Positions 43,114 through 51,442 of a DNA stretch of 64,000 nt are shown in pieces (the first letter of the stretch is position 1; every line of letters starts with the position of its first letter). A model generated the notes under the pieces. That model saw only the letters and a program-made list of their open reading frames with translations, was not told the origin of the DNA and did not search any database. Source of the stretch: Flavobacterium sp. (GTDB lineage Bacteria; Bacteroidota; Bacteroidia; Flavobacteriales; Flavobacteriaceae); the NCBI RefSeq assembly GCF_027533505.1, contig NZ_JAPZUB010000003.1, forward strand, positions 1 to 64,000, written 5' to 3'. A program made the position numbers and the translations under genes.

Positions 43114-45327
43114 TTATTTCAGTAAGCCGCCTCCAGCATTTACTTTCTCCGTTTGAATGTCGGTGTTTTCTTTCTGAAGTTTTAGATTACCAAAATTATA
43201 CGTCAACGAAATTCGGAATACGCGTGAGTCAATCTTCTCACGGAAACGCGTATCCAAATTTTCTCCAGCCACCAACGCGTTAATGTTATTTTGATTAAAC
43301 AAATCCATCGCATGGAGACCCACTTTTAGTTTTTTATCCATAAACTCCTTGTGGAAGGAAATATCAAATTGCTGAATGGGTTTGGTAATGCGGTAGATTT
43401 CCCAGTTCCCATTGCCCGGCAAAATGAAATAATTCATCACATTTTTGATGCCCCAAGGCAAAATAATTTGCGCCTGTGCCCCATAATTGAATAGCCCCTC
43501 GGTCCCGTAAGGCAGGGAAACTCCTCGTAATTCCGACTTGATATAGTTTACATTCACAAAAATGTAATTCATTTGATCCATGTTGTTCATGCGTTTTTGA
43601 AATTCTTCTTTTCCTTTAAAAAAATAATCCAACGGAATAGGAAAACTGGCAAAAGCACTGAAGGTTCTAAACTCCTCAAACTGACGGAACGTGGCATTGC
43701 TAATAGGCGTAGCGGCAGTAGGGTCTGCGCTGAAAACAAATAAATTATTGTCCTTACTAATTGTATAATTGGCCCCTAATTGTACAAATTGGAAGGCTGT
43801 AAATTTCAATTCAAAATTGTCCAAGAACGTTGGATTCAACAATGGATTTCCTTGCGAAGCATTGAATTGGTCAAAATTGGAACTGTTGTTGGGATTCAAT
43901 GAGAAATAATTCGGTTGGTTGATTTTTTTAGCATACGAGGCCGAAACATTCAATTGGTCCGTGAAGGCATAAAGCGCACTCAAATTGGGAAACAGATTTC
44001 GATTGGTGAACGTTACCTTTTGCGCTAAAGTGTTCGTCAAACGTTCAATATGAAAGTTTTCGTAGCGTAACCCAGCGGTCAGACTCAATTTTTTAAATTG
44101 TTGGCGCGCTTCTACATAAAAGGCCAAATTATCCTCGCGATAGTCGAAGGTGATCACATTGGGGGTTACACTATTTAAAAAGTAGTTTCCATCTTGAACC
44201 ACCGACAAATAATTGTATTTCCCTCCCGTAGAAAGGGTCAACTTCCATTTCGGAATAGGAAAGACAAAGTCGTATTTCAAATAATGATTGTCCAAGTGGA
44301 AAACCGAATTACTCGTATTGGTAAAGGTGTTTGACGATGCAAAATCAAAAGCAGAAGCCGACGATATGGGTTTTTGATCCAAGAAATTAGAATAAGCGGT
44401 AACATCAAAAGAAGAACCGATGGTGTCCAATTTTTGTTTAAACTGCAAACTCAACTCGTGATTGTAGCTCTTGTTTTTGGACAAGCCATTGTTGCGGTAA
44501 TCAATATTTTCACCCAACGTGCTGTTTTCAAAACGACTGCGTTCATTGGCGGCATTTACATTGTAATTGAATAACAAATTGGAACGCTCATTAAAACGGT
44601 AATTGGTGCCTCCCCGAAAGTAAAAGTTGCGGTAAATGTTGACCCCAAAATTTTCTTGATCCAAAAATTTATCAGGTGTAAAAGCAGTAAAGGTTTGGGT
44701 GATACGACGGCGATTTTCTCCCTCAATATAGTTGTAGCCCGTCATGGTTTGCCAACTCAATTTGCCGGATTTTCCATTGACCAATACTTGTGGACTTGGT
44801 TTTTGGTATTTGTTGAAGTTGTAATTGATGTTGATACTGGCATTGATTCCCGCTTTGCGCTTGGCATTGGTTACAATATTAATGATTGAACCACTTGCAT
44901 TGGCGTCATAAGAAGCGCCGGGATTGTAAATCAATTCTACTTTTTCAATGGCATTGGCGGGGAGTGAACTCAGGTAGTTTTGCAAATCGGTTCCCGCCAA
45001 TGAGGTGGGCGCTCCATCGATAAAAATACGAACACCACGACCGTTGAGCGAAATTTCGCCCGTAGGCGAAGTAATTACACCGGGTAATTTTTTGATCGCA
45101 TCCAAACTACTGCCGCTACTCACCATCGGGTTGTCTTTGATGGAAACCGTTGTTTTGTCGGATTCAACTTTTATGTATTTGCGCTTTTGTGCAATGGTTA
45201 CCTCATCAAGGGTAGTAACCTTGGTTTTGATCGAATCGTTGGCTTGGACTTTTTCTGGGTTGTTTGGTTCTTGCGCAAGGGCGCTTAAGCCTACCAATAG
45301 CAGTAGGGTCAAATAAGTTGATTTCAT
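43114..45327 (-). CDS. Outer-membrane beta-barrel / TonB-dependent receptor-like protein
   Basis: A 737-residue outer-membrane protein: signal peptide (TYLTLLLLVGLSALAQ), plug domain with TTLDEVTIAQKRKYIKVESDK, LDAIKKLPGVITSPTGEISLNGRGVRIFIDG and IEKVELIYNPGASYDANASGSIINI, then a long barrel ending SLTYNFGNLKLQKEN. It fits the OMP_b-brl_3 (outer membrane beta-barrel) type of TonB-dependent receptor. The N-terminal carboxypeptidase-like domain common in this group is missing. Ligand unknown. It is transcribed towards clpX. Confidence 0.88.
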   Translation of the reverse strand: MKSTYLTLLLLVGLSALAQEPNNPEKVQANDSIKTKVTTLDEVTIAQKRKYIKVESDKTTVSIKDNPMVSSGSSLDAIKKLPGVITSPTGEISLNGRGVRIFIDGAPTSLAGTDLQNYLSSLPANAIEKVELIYNPGASYDANASGSIINIVTNAKRKAGINASININYNFNKYQKPSPQVLVNGKSGKLSWQTMTGYNYIEGENRRRITQTFTAFTPDKFLDQENFGVNIYRNFYFRGGTNYRFNERSNLLFNYNVNAANERSRFENSTLGENIDYRNNGLSKNKSYNHELSLQFKQKLDTIGSSFDVTAYSNFLDQKPISSASAFDFASSNTFTNTSNSVFHLDNHYLKYDFVFPIPKWKLTLSTGGKYNYLSVVQDGNYFLNSVTPNVITFDYREDNLAFYVEARQQFKKLSLTAGLRYENFHIERLTNTLAQKVTFTNRNLFPNLSALYAFTDQLNVSASYAKKINQPNYFSLNPNNSSNFDQFNASQGNPLLNPTFLDNFELKFTAFQFVQLGANYTISKDNNLFVFSADPTAATPISNATFRQFEEFRTFSAFASFPIPLDYFFKGKEEFQKRMNNMDQMNYIFVNVNYIKSELRGVSLPYGTEGLFNYGAQAQIILPWGIKNVMNYFILPGNGNWEIYRITKPIQQFDISFHKEFMDKKLKVGLHAMDLFNQNNINALVAGENLDTRFREKIDSRVFRISLTYNFGNLKLQKENTDIQTEKVNAGGGLLK

Positions 45328-45401
45328 GATTGTGATTGATTGATGATTACACGTAAGACTCTCGTGTCGTACATTTGTTACATCTGAATCACAAAAAAAT
45401 G

Positions 45402-45539
45402 TTATCCTGGAAGTTTTGAATTTGGCGAATGCACCGGTTGAATGTCAATAGTGACACAACGACGGCCATAACATTTCATCCGTTTTGGGCCACACGCTAC
45501 AAAACTCAATGCCAAAAGGAATACTACGACTTTTCTCAT
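45402..45539 (-). CDS. 45-residue lipoprotein coupled to GH3 gene
   Basis: Too short for the ORF track. The minus strand encodes MRKVVVFLLALSFVACGPKR followed by a short tail with two more cysteines and a proline-rich end, 45 residues in all. Residues 1-15 are a signal peptide and C16 sits in a lipobox-like SFVAC, so it is probably lipidated. The ATG overlaps the GH3 stop as ATGA, which suggests translational coupling. I recognise no family; the remaining 29 residues are mostly polar and basic. The region 45328-45401 contains nothing else I can support. Confidence 0.65.
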   Translation of the reverse strand: MRKVVVFLLALSFVACGPKRMKCYGRRCVTIDIQPVHSPNSKLPG

Positions 45540-47065
45540 AAGAAATGGGGTGTTTGTTGTAACCCTAATAGTTGCTCCAAATAATCCCGTTGGTTGGATA
45601 AACGTGGAATTTTATTTTGTCCTCCCAATTTATTGCGCTCTTTCAGCCAATCGTAGAACAAGTTCTCTCGGGCGACATTCACTTTCAACGGGTTTAAGGT
45701 CATATTGTTGTAACGTTTGGCTTCGTAATCAGAATTCAACGATTGCAAGGTTTCGTCCAAAAGTTTGGCAAAGGCCTCCATCGACTCCGGTTTTTGGGCA
45801 AATTCGATCATCCATTCATGGGCGCCCTTTTCTTTACCTTGCATAAAAATAGGAGCCACGGTATAATCTTTAATTTCACATTGCAACTGTTTACAGGTTT
45901 CGGCCAAAGCGCGATCGGTATTTTCCACCATCAATTCTTCGCCAAATACATTGATAAAATGCTTCGTACGTCCCGAAACCCGAATTCGATAGGGATTTAG
46001 CGAAGTAAAGCGCACCGTATCGCCAATCATATAGCGCCATAAGCCTGAGTTGGTGGTGATGACCACAGCATAGTTTTTGTCGCATTCTACCTCGGCCAAC
46101 CGAACGATTTTTTGCTCTGAAGTACCAAAAGTGTCCATCGGAATGAATTCGTAAAAAATGCCGTAATCCAACATCAACAATAAATCACTCGAATAATTTT
46201 GATCTTGAATGGCGAAAAAGCCCTCGCTGGCATTATAAATTTCGTAATATTTGAATTCTGTCTTTGGAATGATTTTTTGGTATTGCTCACGGTAGGGTTC
46301 AAAACTAACCCCGCCATGAAAATAGACTTCCAAATTGGGCCAGAGCTCCAACAAATTAGTTTTCCCTTCTTCGTGCAACATACGGTTAATCAATACGAGC
46401 ATCCACGAGGGAACTCCAGCGAAACTCGTGACATTTTCATTTTTAGTTTCTTGAATAATGGCGGCCAATTTGGTTTCCCATTCACTCATCAATGAAGTTT
46501 TATTGCTCGGGGTGCTGCTAAACTCGGCCCAAAGCGGCATGTTTTCAATGAGTATCGCCGACAGGTCTCCAAAATACGTATTGTTGTTGGCATAGATTTG
46601 CGAACTGCCTCCAAGGCGTAAACTTTTTCCCAAAAACAAGCCCGAATCGGGGTTATTATGTAAGTACATCGCCAGTAAATCTTTGCTGCCTTTGTAATGA
46701 CAATCCTCCAAGGCTTCATTGCTCACCGGTATAAATTTACTTTTGGCATTGGTCGTTCCGCTCGATTTGGCAAACCACTTGATGGGAGAATGCCAAAAAA
46801 TATTTTGATACCCCCTGCGGGTTTCTTCAATGAGGGGTTCCAAATCTTCATAACTAGAGACGGGCACACGATCAATGAAGGTTTGGTAACTTTTGACCGA
46901 GGCGAAATCATATTTTTTACCAATCACCGTTTCCTCACAATTACGAATCAGGTTCAATAACAAATCTTCTTGAACTTCATTAGGGTATTTTAAAAACAAC
47001 TCAATTTGGTGAATGCGTTGTTTTAATACCCAAGAGGCGATGGAATTGATGATGGGAAATGGCAT
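45536..47065 (-). CDS. GH3 auxin-responsive promoter family protein
   Basis: A 509-residue member of the GH3 family, ANL-type adenylate-forming enzymes. In plants these conjugate amino acids to auxin or jasmonate; bacterial members have no assigned substrate. Visible motifs include AKSSGTTNAKSKFIP near 105-120 (phosphate-binding loop), YNASEGFFAIQ near 280-290, and YRIRVSGRTKHFINVFGEELMVENTD near 357-382. Length is typical. It is divergent from DUF2797, a pairing seen often in Bacteroidota, and ends in an ATGA overlap with a tiny lipoprotein gene. Confidence 0.9.
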   Translation of the reverse strand: MPFPIINSIASWVLKQRIHQIELFLKYPNEVQEDLLLNLIRNCEETVIGKKYDFASVKSYQTFIDRVPVSSYEDLEPLIEETRRGYQNIFWHSPIKWFAKSSGTTNAKSKFIPVSNEALEDCHYKGSKDLLAMYLHNNPDSGLFLGKSLRLGGSSQIYANNNTYFGDLSAILIENMPLWAEFSSTPSNKTSLMSEWETKLAAIIQETKNENVTSFAGVPSWMLVLINRMLHEEGKTNLLELWPNLEVYFHGGVSFEPYREQYQKIIPKTEFKYYEIYNASEGFFAIQDQNYSSDLLLMLDYGIFYEFIPMDTFGTSEQKIVRLAEVECDKNYAVVITTNSGLWRYMIGDTVRFTSLNPYRIRVSGRTKHFINVFGEELMVENTDRALAETCKQLQCEIKDYTVAPIFMQGKEKGAHEWMIEFAQKPESMEAFAKLLDETLQSLNSDYEAKRYNNMTLNPLKVNVARENLFYDWLKERNKLGGQNKIPRLSNQRDYLEQLLGLQQTPHFL

Positions 47066-47077
47066 AAAAATAATTTT

Positions 47078-47143
47078 AAATCATAAAGTTGTAGGGGAAT
47101 AAAAACAAATTCGTTTCAATCAAATCCCATAATTTTATGATTT
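47078..47143. repeat. 10-bp inverted repeat between GH3 and DUF2797 genes
   Basis: AAATCATAAA (47078-47087) and TTTATGATTT (47134-47143) are perfect inverted arms in the 207-base divergent gap. It could be a binding site for a regulator of either gene. The rest of the gap is AT-rich; the best promoter-like box is TATCTTTA near 47237-47244, one mismatch from consensus. Confidence 0.4.
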
Positions 47144-47272
47144 GTATAGCTAGTTAAAAGTACTAAAAAATGCCTTTACCCCAAAAGAAATGGTGAAAAA
47201 AAAGAAATTTTATTCCCTAAGCATAGTAGTTGTTTTATCTTTACACGATTATCCATTTCAATTTTTGAGGCA

Positions 47273-48067
47273 ATGTCTTACGAAGGTGTATTAACCAAAA
47301 TGCAAACCGAATTTCAAGCACCTATTCAATACTATTTGGTTTTTGAAAACAGTTTTTTACACATGAACCAACTTTTGGGGAAGCCGCTTGCCATACACCA
47401 TACGGGCTACCAATGTTTGCAATGTGGAAAAGCCAAGAAAATTTTTAGACAAGGGTTTTGTTACGATTGTTTTATGCAAAGTCCGTCGGCAGGCGATTGG
47501 ATTATGAAGCCCGAATTGAGTACCGCCCATTTGGATATTGAAGATCGGGATTTGGACTATGAAAAACGAATCCAATTACAACCCCACATCGTTTATTTGG
47601 CCCTTTCAAGTGATGTCAAAGTGGGGGTTACCCGAAAAACGCAAGTGCCTACACGCTGGATTGATCAAGGAGCGGTTCAAGCCTTGCCTATCGTAGAAGT
47701 GCCCAATCGGTATTTGGCAGGAATTACCGAAGTCGCGTTGAAACAGTATTTCGCCGACAAAACCAACTGGCAAAAGATGTTGAAAAATGAAGTGCCCACC
47801 GCCGATTTGCCTTACATGCTCACTACATTGGCAGAAAAACTCCCAGAGGAAGTGCGTCCTTATTTTGATCTAAATGCCAATAGCCTTTGGGAATTGCACT
47901 ATCCCGTACTGCAATACCCTTCCAAAGTAGTGAGTCTCAATTTGGACAAGTCGCCATTTTATGAAGGTAAACTAGTAGGAATTAAAGGGCAATATTTGCT
48001 TTTTGAAGATCAAACGGTGTTTAATGTACGCACCTATGAAGGCTATACGGTAAGTATTGAAGTATAA
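47273..48067 (+). CDS. DUF2797 protein (zinc ribbon plus probable GIY-YIG-like domain)
   Basis: A 264-residue protein assigned to DUF2797. Four cysteines (C48, C51, C63, C66; CLQCGKAKKIF, CYDCF) form a likely zinc ribbon. Residues about 104-166 read like a GIY-YIG or T5orf172 domain: IVYLALSSDVKVGVT (106-120; positions of the GIY and YIG strands), R128, GA at 133-134, then E153-V-A-L with F160 and N165-W166. Those are the positions of the catalytic arginine and glutamate of that superfamily. The typical tyrosines are only partly present. Function unknown; a nucleic-acid role is an inference. Confidence 0.8.
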   Translation: MSYEGVLTKMQTEFQAPIQYYLVFENSFLHMNQLLGKPLAIHHTGYQCLQCGKAKKIFRQGFCYDCFMQSPSAGDWIMKPELSTAHLDIEDRDLDYEKRIQLQPHIVYLALSSDVKVGVTRKTQVPTRWIDQGAVQALPIVEVPNRYLAGITEVALKQYFADKTNWQKMLKNEVPTADLPYMLTTLAEKLPEEVRPYFDLNANSLWELHYPVLQYPSKVVSLNLDKSPFYEGKLVGIKGQYLLFEDQTVFNVRTYEGYTVSIEV

Positions 48068-48068
48068 A

Positions 48069-48097
48069 AAAACGACCAAGGAGTACTTGGCCGTTGA
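48069..48097 (-). terminator. Intrinsic terminator (minus strand)
   Basis: On the minus strand AACGGCCAAG-tactc-CTTGGTCGTT forms a 10-bp stem (one G-U pair) followed by seven T residues. It ends the beta-barrel gene and may also affect DUF2797 from the other side. Confidence 0.8.
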
Positions 48098-48119
48098 ATT
48101 TATAAAAGTGATTCCCAAC

Positions 48120-48698
48120 TTAAAGGCGCACGACACATCCTAAGTTAAGACTTCCTGCAACATTTCGAACATCAAACCTTGGGTCTTTTGAAATATCTGT
48201 CATTCCAGAAAAAGCTTGATAGTCAATGAGTAATCCGGTGCGTTTGTTTAAGAAGATTTTGTATCCAATACCAAACGAAAGTCCGATTTGAGTCCCTTCA
48301 ACTAATTCTGAAATATCTTCACCATCGGCTTTCGCAGAGGTCAATACCCCGCCCGTCAATCCGAAGTTCAAATTCCAAGCCCGACTGGAACCAAAGTGCC
48401 AATTGGCATTCACTGGGATTTGTATATAATTTAATTTTTCATCAAAGCCTAAAACTTCAACCCCCATGGTTTGCGATTGCAATCCCGTTCGAATACTCCA
48501 GCGGTTGTTAAAATAAAAATCACCGAGCGCACCAAATTGAAAGGTGTTTAAGGTGTTTGTATTAGAAATATAGCCTGAGCTATATGTTGACGAATGATAC
48601 CCAATGTAAGGGGTAAGTTCAACATCACCGCGAACGCGTTTTTGGGCAGTGGCACACAAGCCTGTGGCGAGTACTGCAATAAGAATGATTTTTTTCAT
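48120..48698 (-). CDS. Small outer-membrane beta-barrel protein
   Basis: A 192-residue protein with a signal peptide (KIILIAVLATGLCATAQ) and eight or so amphipathic strands (VELTPYIGYHSS, WSIRTGLQSQTMGV, TGLLIDYQAFSG), ending SLNLGCVVRL. It belongs to the general porin-like/outer-membrane beta-barrel group (PorT/OmpW-like size). No specific function can be assigned. It follows the AsmA-like gene by 32 bases on the same strand. Confidence 0.8.
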   Translation of the reverse strand: MKKIILIAVLATGLCATAQKRVRGDVELTPYIGYHSSTYSSGYISNTNTLNTFQFGALGDFYFNNRWSIRTGLQSQTMGVEVLGFDEKLNYIQIPVNANWHFGSSRAWNLNFGLTGGVLTSAKADGEDISELVEGTQIGLSFGIGYKIFLNKRTGLLIDYQAFSGMTDISKDPRFDVRNVAGSLNLGCVVRL

Positions 48699-48730
48699 GG
48701 TAACGAATTAGAATTATTGCTGCGAAGATA

Positions 48731-51304
48731 CTATTTCTTTTTCCCCAACAAGCCTTTTAACAAATCTCCCGCTTTATTTTTTACCGCTTCTTTCGAAGAT
48801 GCCTTGGCCGTGTCGCCAGGTTTTGTATTTCGATCGATGATTCGTCCAATTTCGTTTTTCGTTTTGTCGACCAATTTATTCTTTTGCTGTTGCGCCAATC
48901 GGTTGGCGAGCGTGGTCGTGGCTGTCTTTAAGTCGGTGGTTACTCTTGGGTTATTAAAATTACCAGTAAGGGTAGCATTGATAGGAAGTGTGCCCAACGC
49001 ATTGATTTCTGCGGGAGATAGTTTTGCCAAAAGCGCATTGGCCTCGCGCCCTAAATATTTAGCGGGAACATCGAAAGTCAACCCATAGCGCATCGTTTGG
49101 TCAAAACCGTGTGAACCAGTGACGTTTACTTTGATATCTTGGTAATTAAGGTCAAAGGGTTTGAGGGTAACGCGGCCATTCTCAAAATGAAGGGCCGTTT
49201 TGAGGTTGTTCAGATTTAGTTTATTCAAATCAATGAATTTGAGCTGTCCATCCAGTGCTTGTAAGAGCTTAGAATTGTTCGAATTTACCGTAGTTGACAA
49301 CAATTGTCCCATCAAATCGCCGTTGAGACTTTTTAGGTCAGGGGTCATTTCGGTCGCGTTTAAGGATCCTTTCAGCTGTACAGAGGAATTGAATTTTCCA
49401 TTGATAACCCCAGCAATAGGAGCCACTTTTTTAAATAGTTCGAGTTGGGTAAAAGTTTGTGCAATATCGACTTGGTTCAGCCCCAAATCCATTGCAAAAG
49501 TAGGCACTTTCTTTTGGGTTGAAACATCGCCATTAAAGGTAATTTGCCCGCCGAAAATGTTTGTTTTTACATTCTCTAGCGTTACTTTTTGTTCTTTAAT
49601 AATTAATTTTCCAGCACAGTTTTTCAATGTTAAATTGTCATACAATACCGTGTTGGCTTTGGCCGTGAGTGTACAGTCTAAGAAGGCTGGAATTTTAAGC
49701 GGTTCTTTATTTTTTGAAGTTTCGCTTGGGGCCGCTTTTTCGGTAGTCATAAAATCACTCACGGCAATTTGATTGGAAGTCAGCGTAAAGTTGCCCTCCA
49801 AGTTCTGGTTGCGAAAGAGGTAGCCGTAAAAATTTTCCAATACGCCACTCACGCCCAAATCACTTTTTCCCGTTTTTGCTTTAAATTCTTTCAACACGAC
49901 GCGGCTCGGATTGAAGGCAACCCATACTTTACTGATGTCCATCGTTTTGCCACTTTCATCGGTATAGCGAAATCCAGTAAGGTCTATTTCCCCTGCGTTT
50001 TTGATACGCGCATAGTCACTTTGTTCCACAGCAGCCATATCAAATTCGGTGGTTACATCGGCTTTGATAATTCCCGACAAGGGTTTGTCAACGGCAATAG
50101 GGTAGGCTTTTGAAAAATTGGCCAAGTTGACAACGCCCTTTAATTGCGCATTCACTAAAGCGTTTTCAGCACAATTTTTAATGGTGGCTTTGGCCTCAAA
50201 TACATCTTGATCTACGGCAAACGACAAGCGATTGAGGTTGACATAGGTATCGTTGACTCGCCCCGTTTCATTCACAATTTTGGTATCTATATGAATGTTT
50301 TTAATCGCTTTGGGCAAATTGGGATATTGAAAGGAAGCATTGTTTGAGGCGATGGCCAATGAAAATCGAGGAATCGTTGTGTCGGTTAATTGTCCTTTGG
50401 CAAATCCGTTGACACTACATTGCCCCGTTGTTTTTACATTCTCGATATTACTTCGGTAGGCGGCAGGAATCAAACCCAAGAAATTTTTAAAGTCGGAAGT
50501 AGGCGTTTCAAACGTCAGGTCATATACTTGGGCTTTATCCAAGAGCTGAATAAACCCATTGAATTTTAGAGGTAAATCATTGATTTTGGCTTCGTTCTTT
50601 TTAAAGCTGTATTTGCTTTGTTTTAAATCCAACCCCAAAATAGCATCCAAGCGCACGGGAATGTTACGCATATAATTGATTTTATCCATTGAGAGTGAAA
50701 CCTTTGTTGCGGTATGGGTGTCTAAATCCAAAACGTCATTGCTAAAATCACCCACTCCGGTATGCTGAATGCTGTCGAGGACCACCTTCATGTTTGAGGC
50801 TTGATCGGTAAATCGGAAGCGGTAATTTTCAACTTCATACGAATTAATTTTGAAAGACAGCGGTTTGCTTTCCTTGGTAGATGCTTTTTCATCCGCTTTT
50901 TTCAACGCTATGTCATAGTTGCCGATACCCTCTTTGTTTACGATAACATTGATGAGGCCATTTTTGGTTGCAATCGCGTCTACTTGCATGGGTTCGGTTT
51001 CCTCATTGAACAATTCCATGACCGACAATTTCAAGGCTAGTTCTTCAAAAGCCACCAAGGTATCGCCTTCGAAAGGCGCTTTATTGATGATTGCCATTTT
51101 CTCGATACTTACCGTTGCTTTTGGGAAATTTCGAAAAAGACTTACCTCGGCATCGGCAAAAGACACCTTAGCATTGACACTTTCATTGAGTGCTTTTTCA
51201 ATACGGGCTTTGATTTGGTCCTTAAAAAAATAGGGGATAGCAAAAGCAGCTAAAAGGAGTACTCCCAAAGTGATTCCGGTAATTTTGGCGATTTTCTTCA
51301 ACAT
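48731..51304 (-). CDS. AsmA-family inner-membrane protein
   Basis: An 857-residue AsmA-like protein: one N-terminal membrane helix (ITGITLGVLLLAAFAIPYFF), then a very long repetitive beta region typical of AsmA/TamB-type (RBG) bridge proteins, with the conserved C-terminal half (LLQALDGQLKFIDLNKLNLNNLKT, NVTGSHGFDQTMRYGLTFDVPA). Such proteins are linked to lipid movement to the outer membrane. The C-terminal 80 residues are Lys-rich and coil-like (TKNEIGRIIDRNTK). The track begins nine codons upstream; ATG 51304 starts at the membrane helix. Confidence 0.88.
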   Translation of the reverse strand: MLKKIAKITGITLGVLLLAAFAIPYFFKDQIKARIEKALNESVNAKVSFADAEVSLFRNFPKATVSIEKMAIINKAPFEGDTLVAFEELALKLSVMELFNEETEPMQVDAIATKNGLINVIVNKEGIGNYDIALKKADEKASTKESKPLSFKINSYEVENYRFRFTDQASNMKVVLDSIQHTGVGDFSNDVLDLDTHTATKVSLSMDKINYMRNIPVRLDAILGLDLKQSKYSFKKNEAKINDLPLKFNGFIQLLDKAQVYDLTFETPTSDFKNFLGLIPAAYRSNIENVKTTGQCSVNGFAKGQLTDTTIPRFSLAIASNNASFQYPNLPKAIKNIHIDTKIVNETGRVNDTYVNLNRLSFAVDQDVFEAKATIKNCAENALVNAQLKGVVNLANFSKAYPIAVDKPLSGIIKADVTTEFDMAAVEQSDYARIKNAGEIDLTGFRYTDESGKTMDISKVWVAFNPSRVVLKEFKAKTGKSDLGVSGVLENFYGYLFRNQNLEGNFTLTSNQIAVSDFMTTEKAAPSETSKNKEPLKIPAFLDCTLTAKANTVLYDNLTLKNCAGKLIIKEQKVTLENVKTNIFGGQITFNGDVSTQKKVPTFAMDLGLNQVDIAQTFTQLELFKKVAPIAGVINGKFNSSVQLKGSLNATEMTPDLKSLNGDLMGQLLSTTVNSNNSKLLQALDGQLKFIDLNKLNLNNLKTALHFENGRVTLKPFDLNYQDIKVNVTGSHGFDQTMRYGLTFDVPAKYLGREANALLAKLSPAEINALGTLPINATLTGNFNNPRVTTDLKTATTTLANRLAQQQKNKLVDKTKNEIGRIIDRNTKPGDTAKASSKEAVKNKAGDLLKGLLGKKK

Positions 51305-51356
51305 AATAAAGGGTTTTAAAGAGCTTTGCAAAAAGCTTGCCTGAAACGAGATAGCA

Positions 51357-51364
51357 CAAAAATA
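51357..51364 (-). promoter_or_regulatory. AsmA-gene promoter -7 element (TATTTTTG)
   Basis: Exact TAnnTTTG match on the minus strand, 52 bases before ATG 51304 and just after the sppA terminator. Confidence 0.5.
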
Positions 51365-51403
51365 ATCTTTTCCAACGGAGTCTATCGTAAGGAAAATGCT
51401 AAA

Positions 51404-51437
51404 AAAAATAAAAAAACCGCCTGAAGTTAGGCGGTTT
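51404..51437 (-). terminator. Intrinsic terminator after sppA
   Basis: On the minus strand AAACCGCCT-aacttc-AGGCGGTTT is followed by a T-rich run. It lies six bases after the sppA stop. Confidence 0.9.
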
Positions 51438-51442
51438 GTAGC

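Noticed and set aside
47273-48067. DUF2797 as a homing endonuclease in a mobile intron
   Set aside because: It is a stand-alone, normally spaced gene with a terminator nearby and no intron or target duplication; only the domain similarity is kept as a finding.
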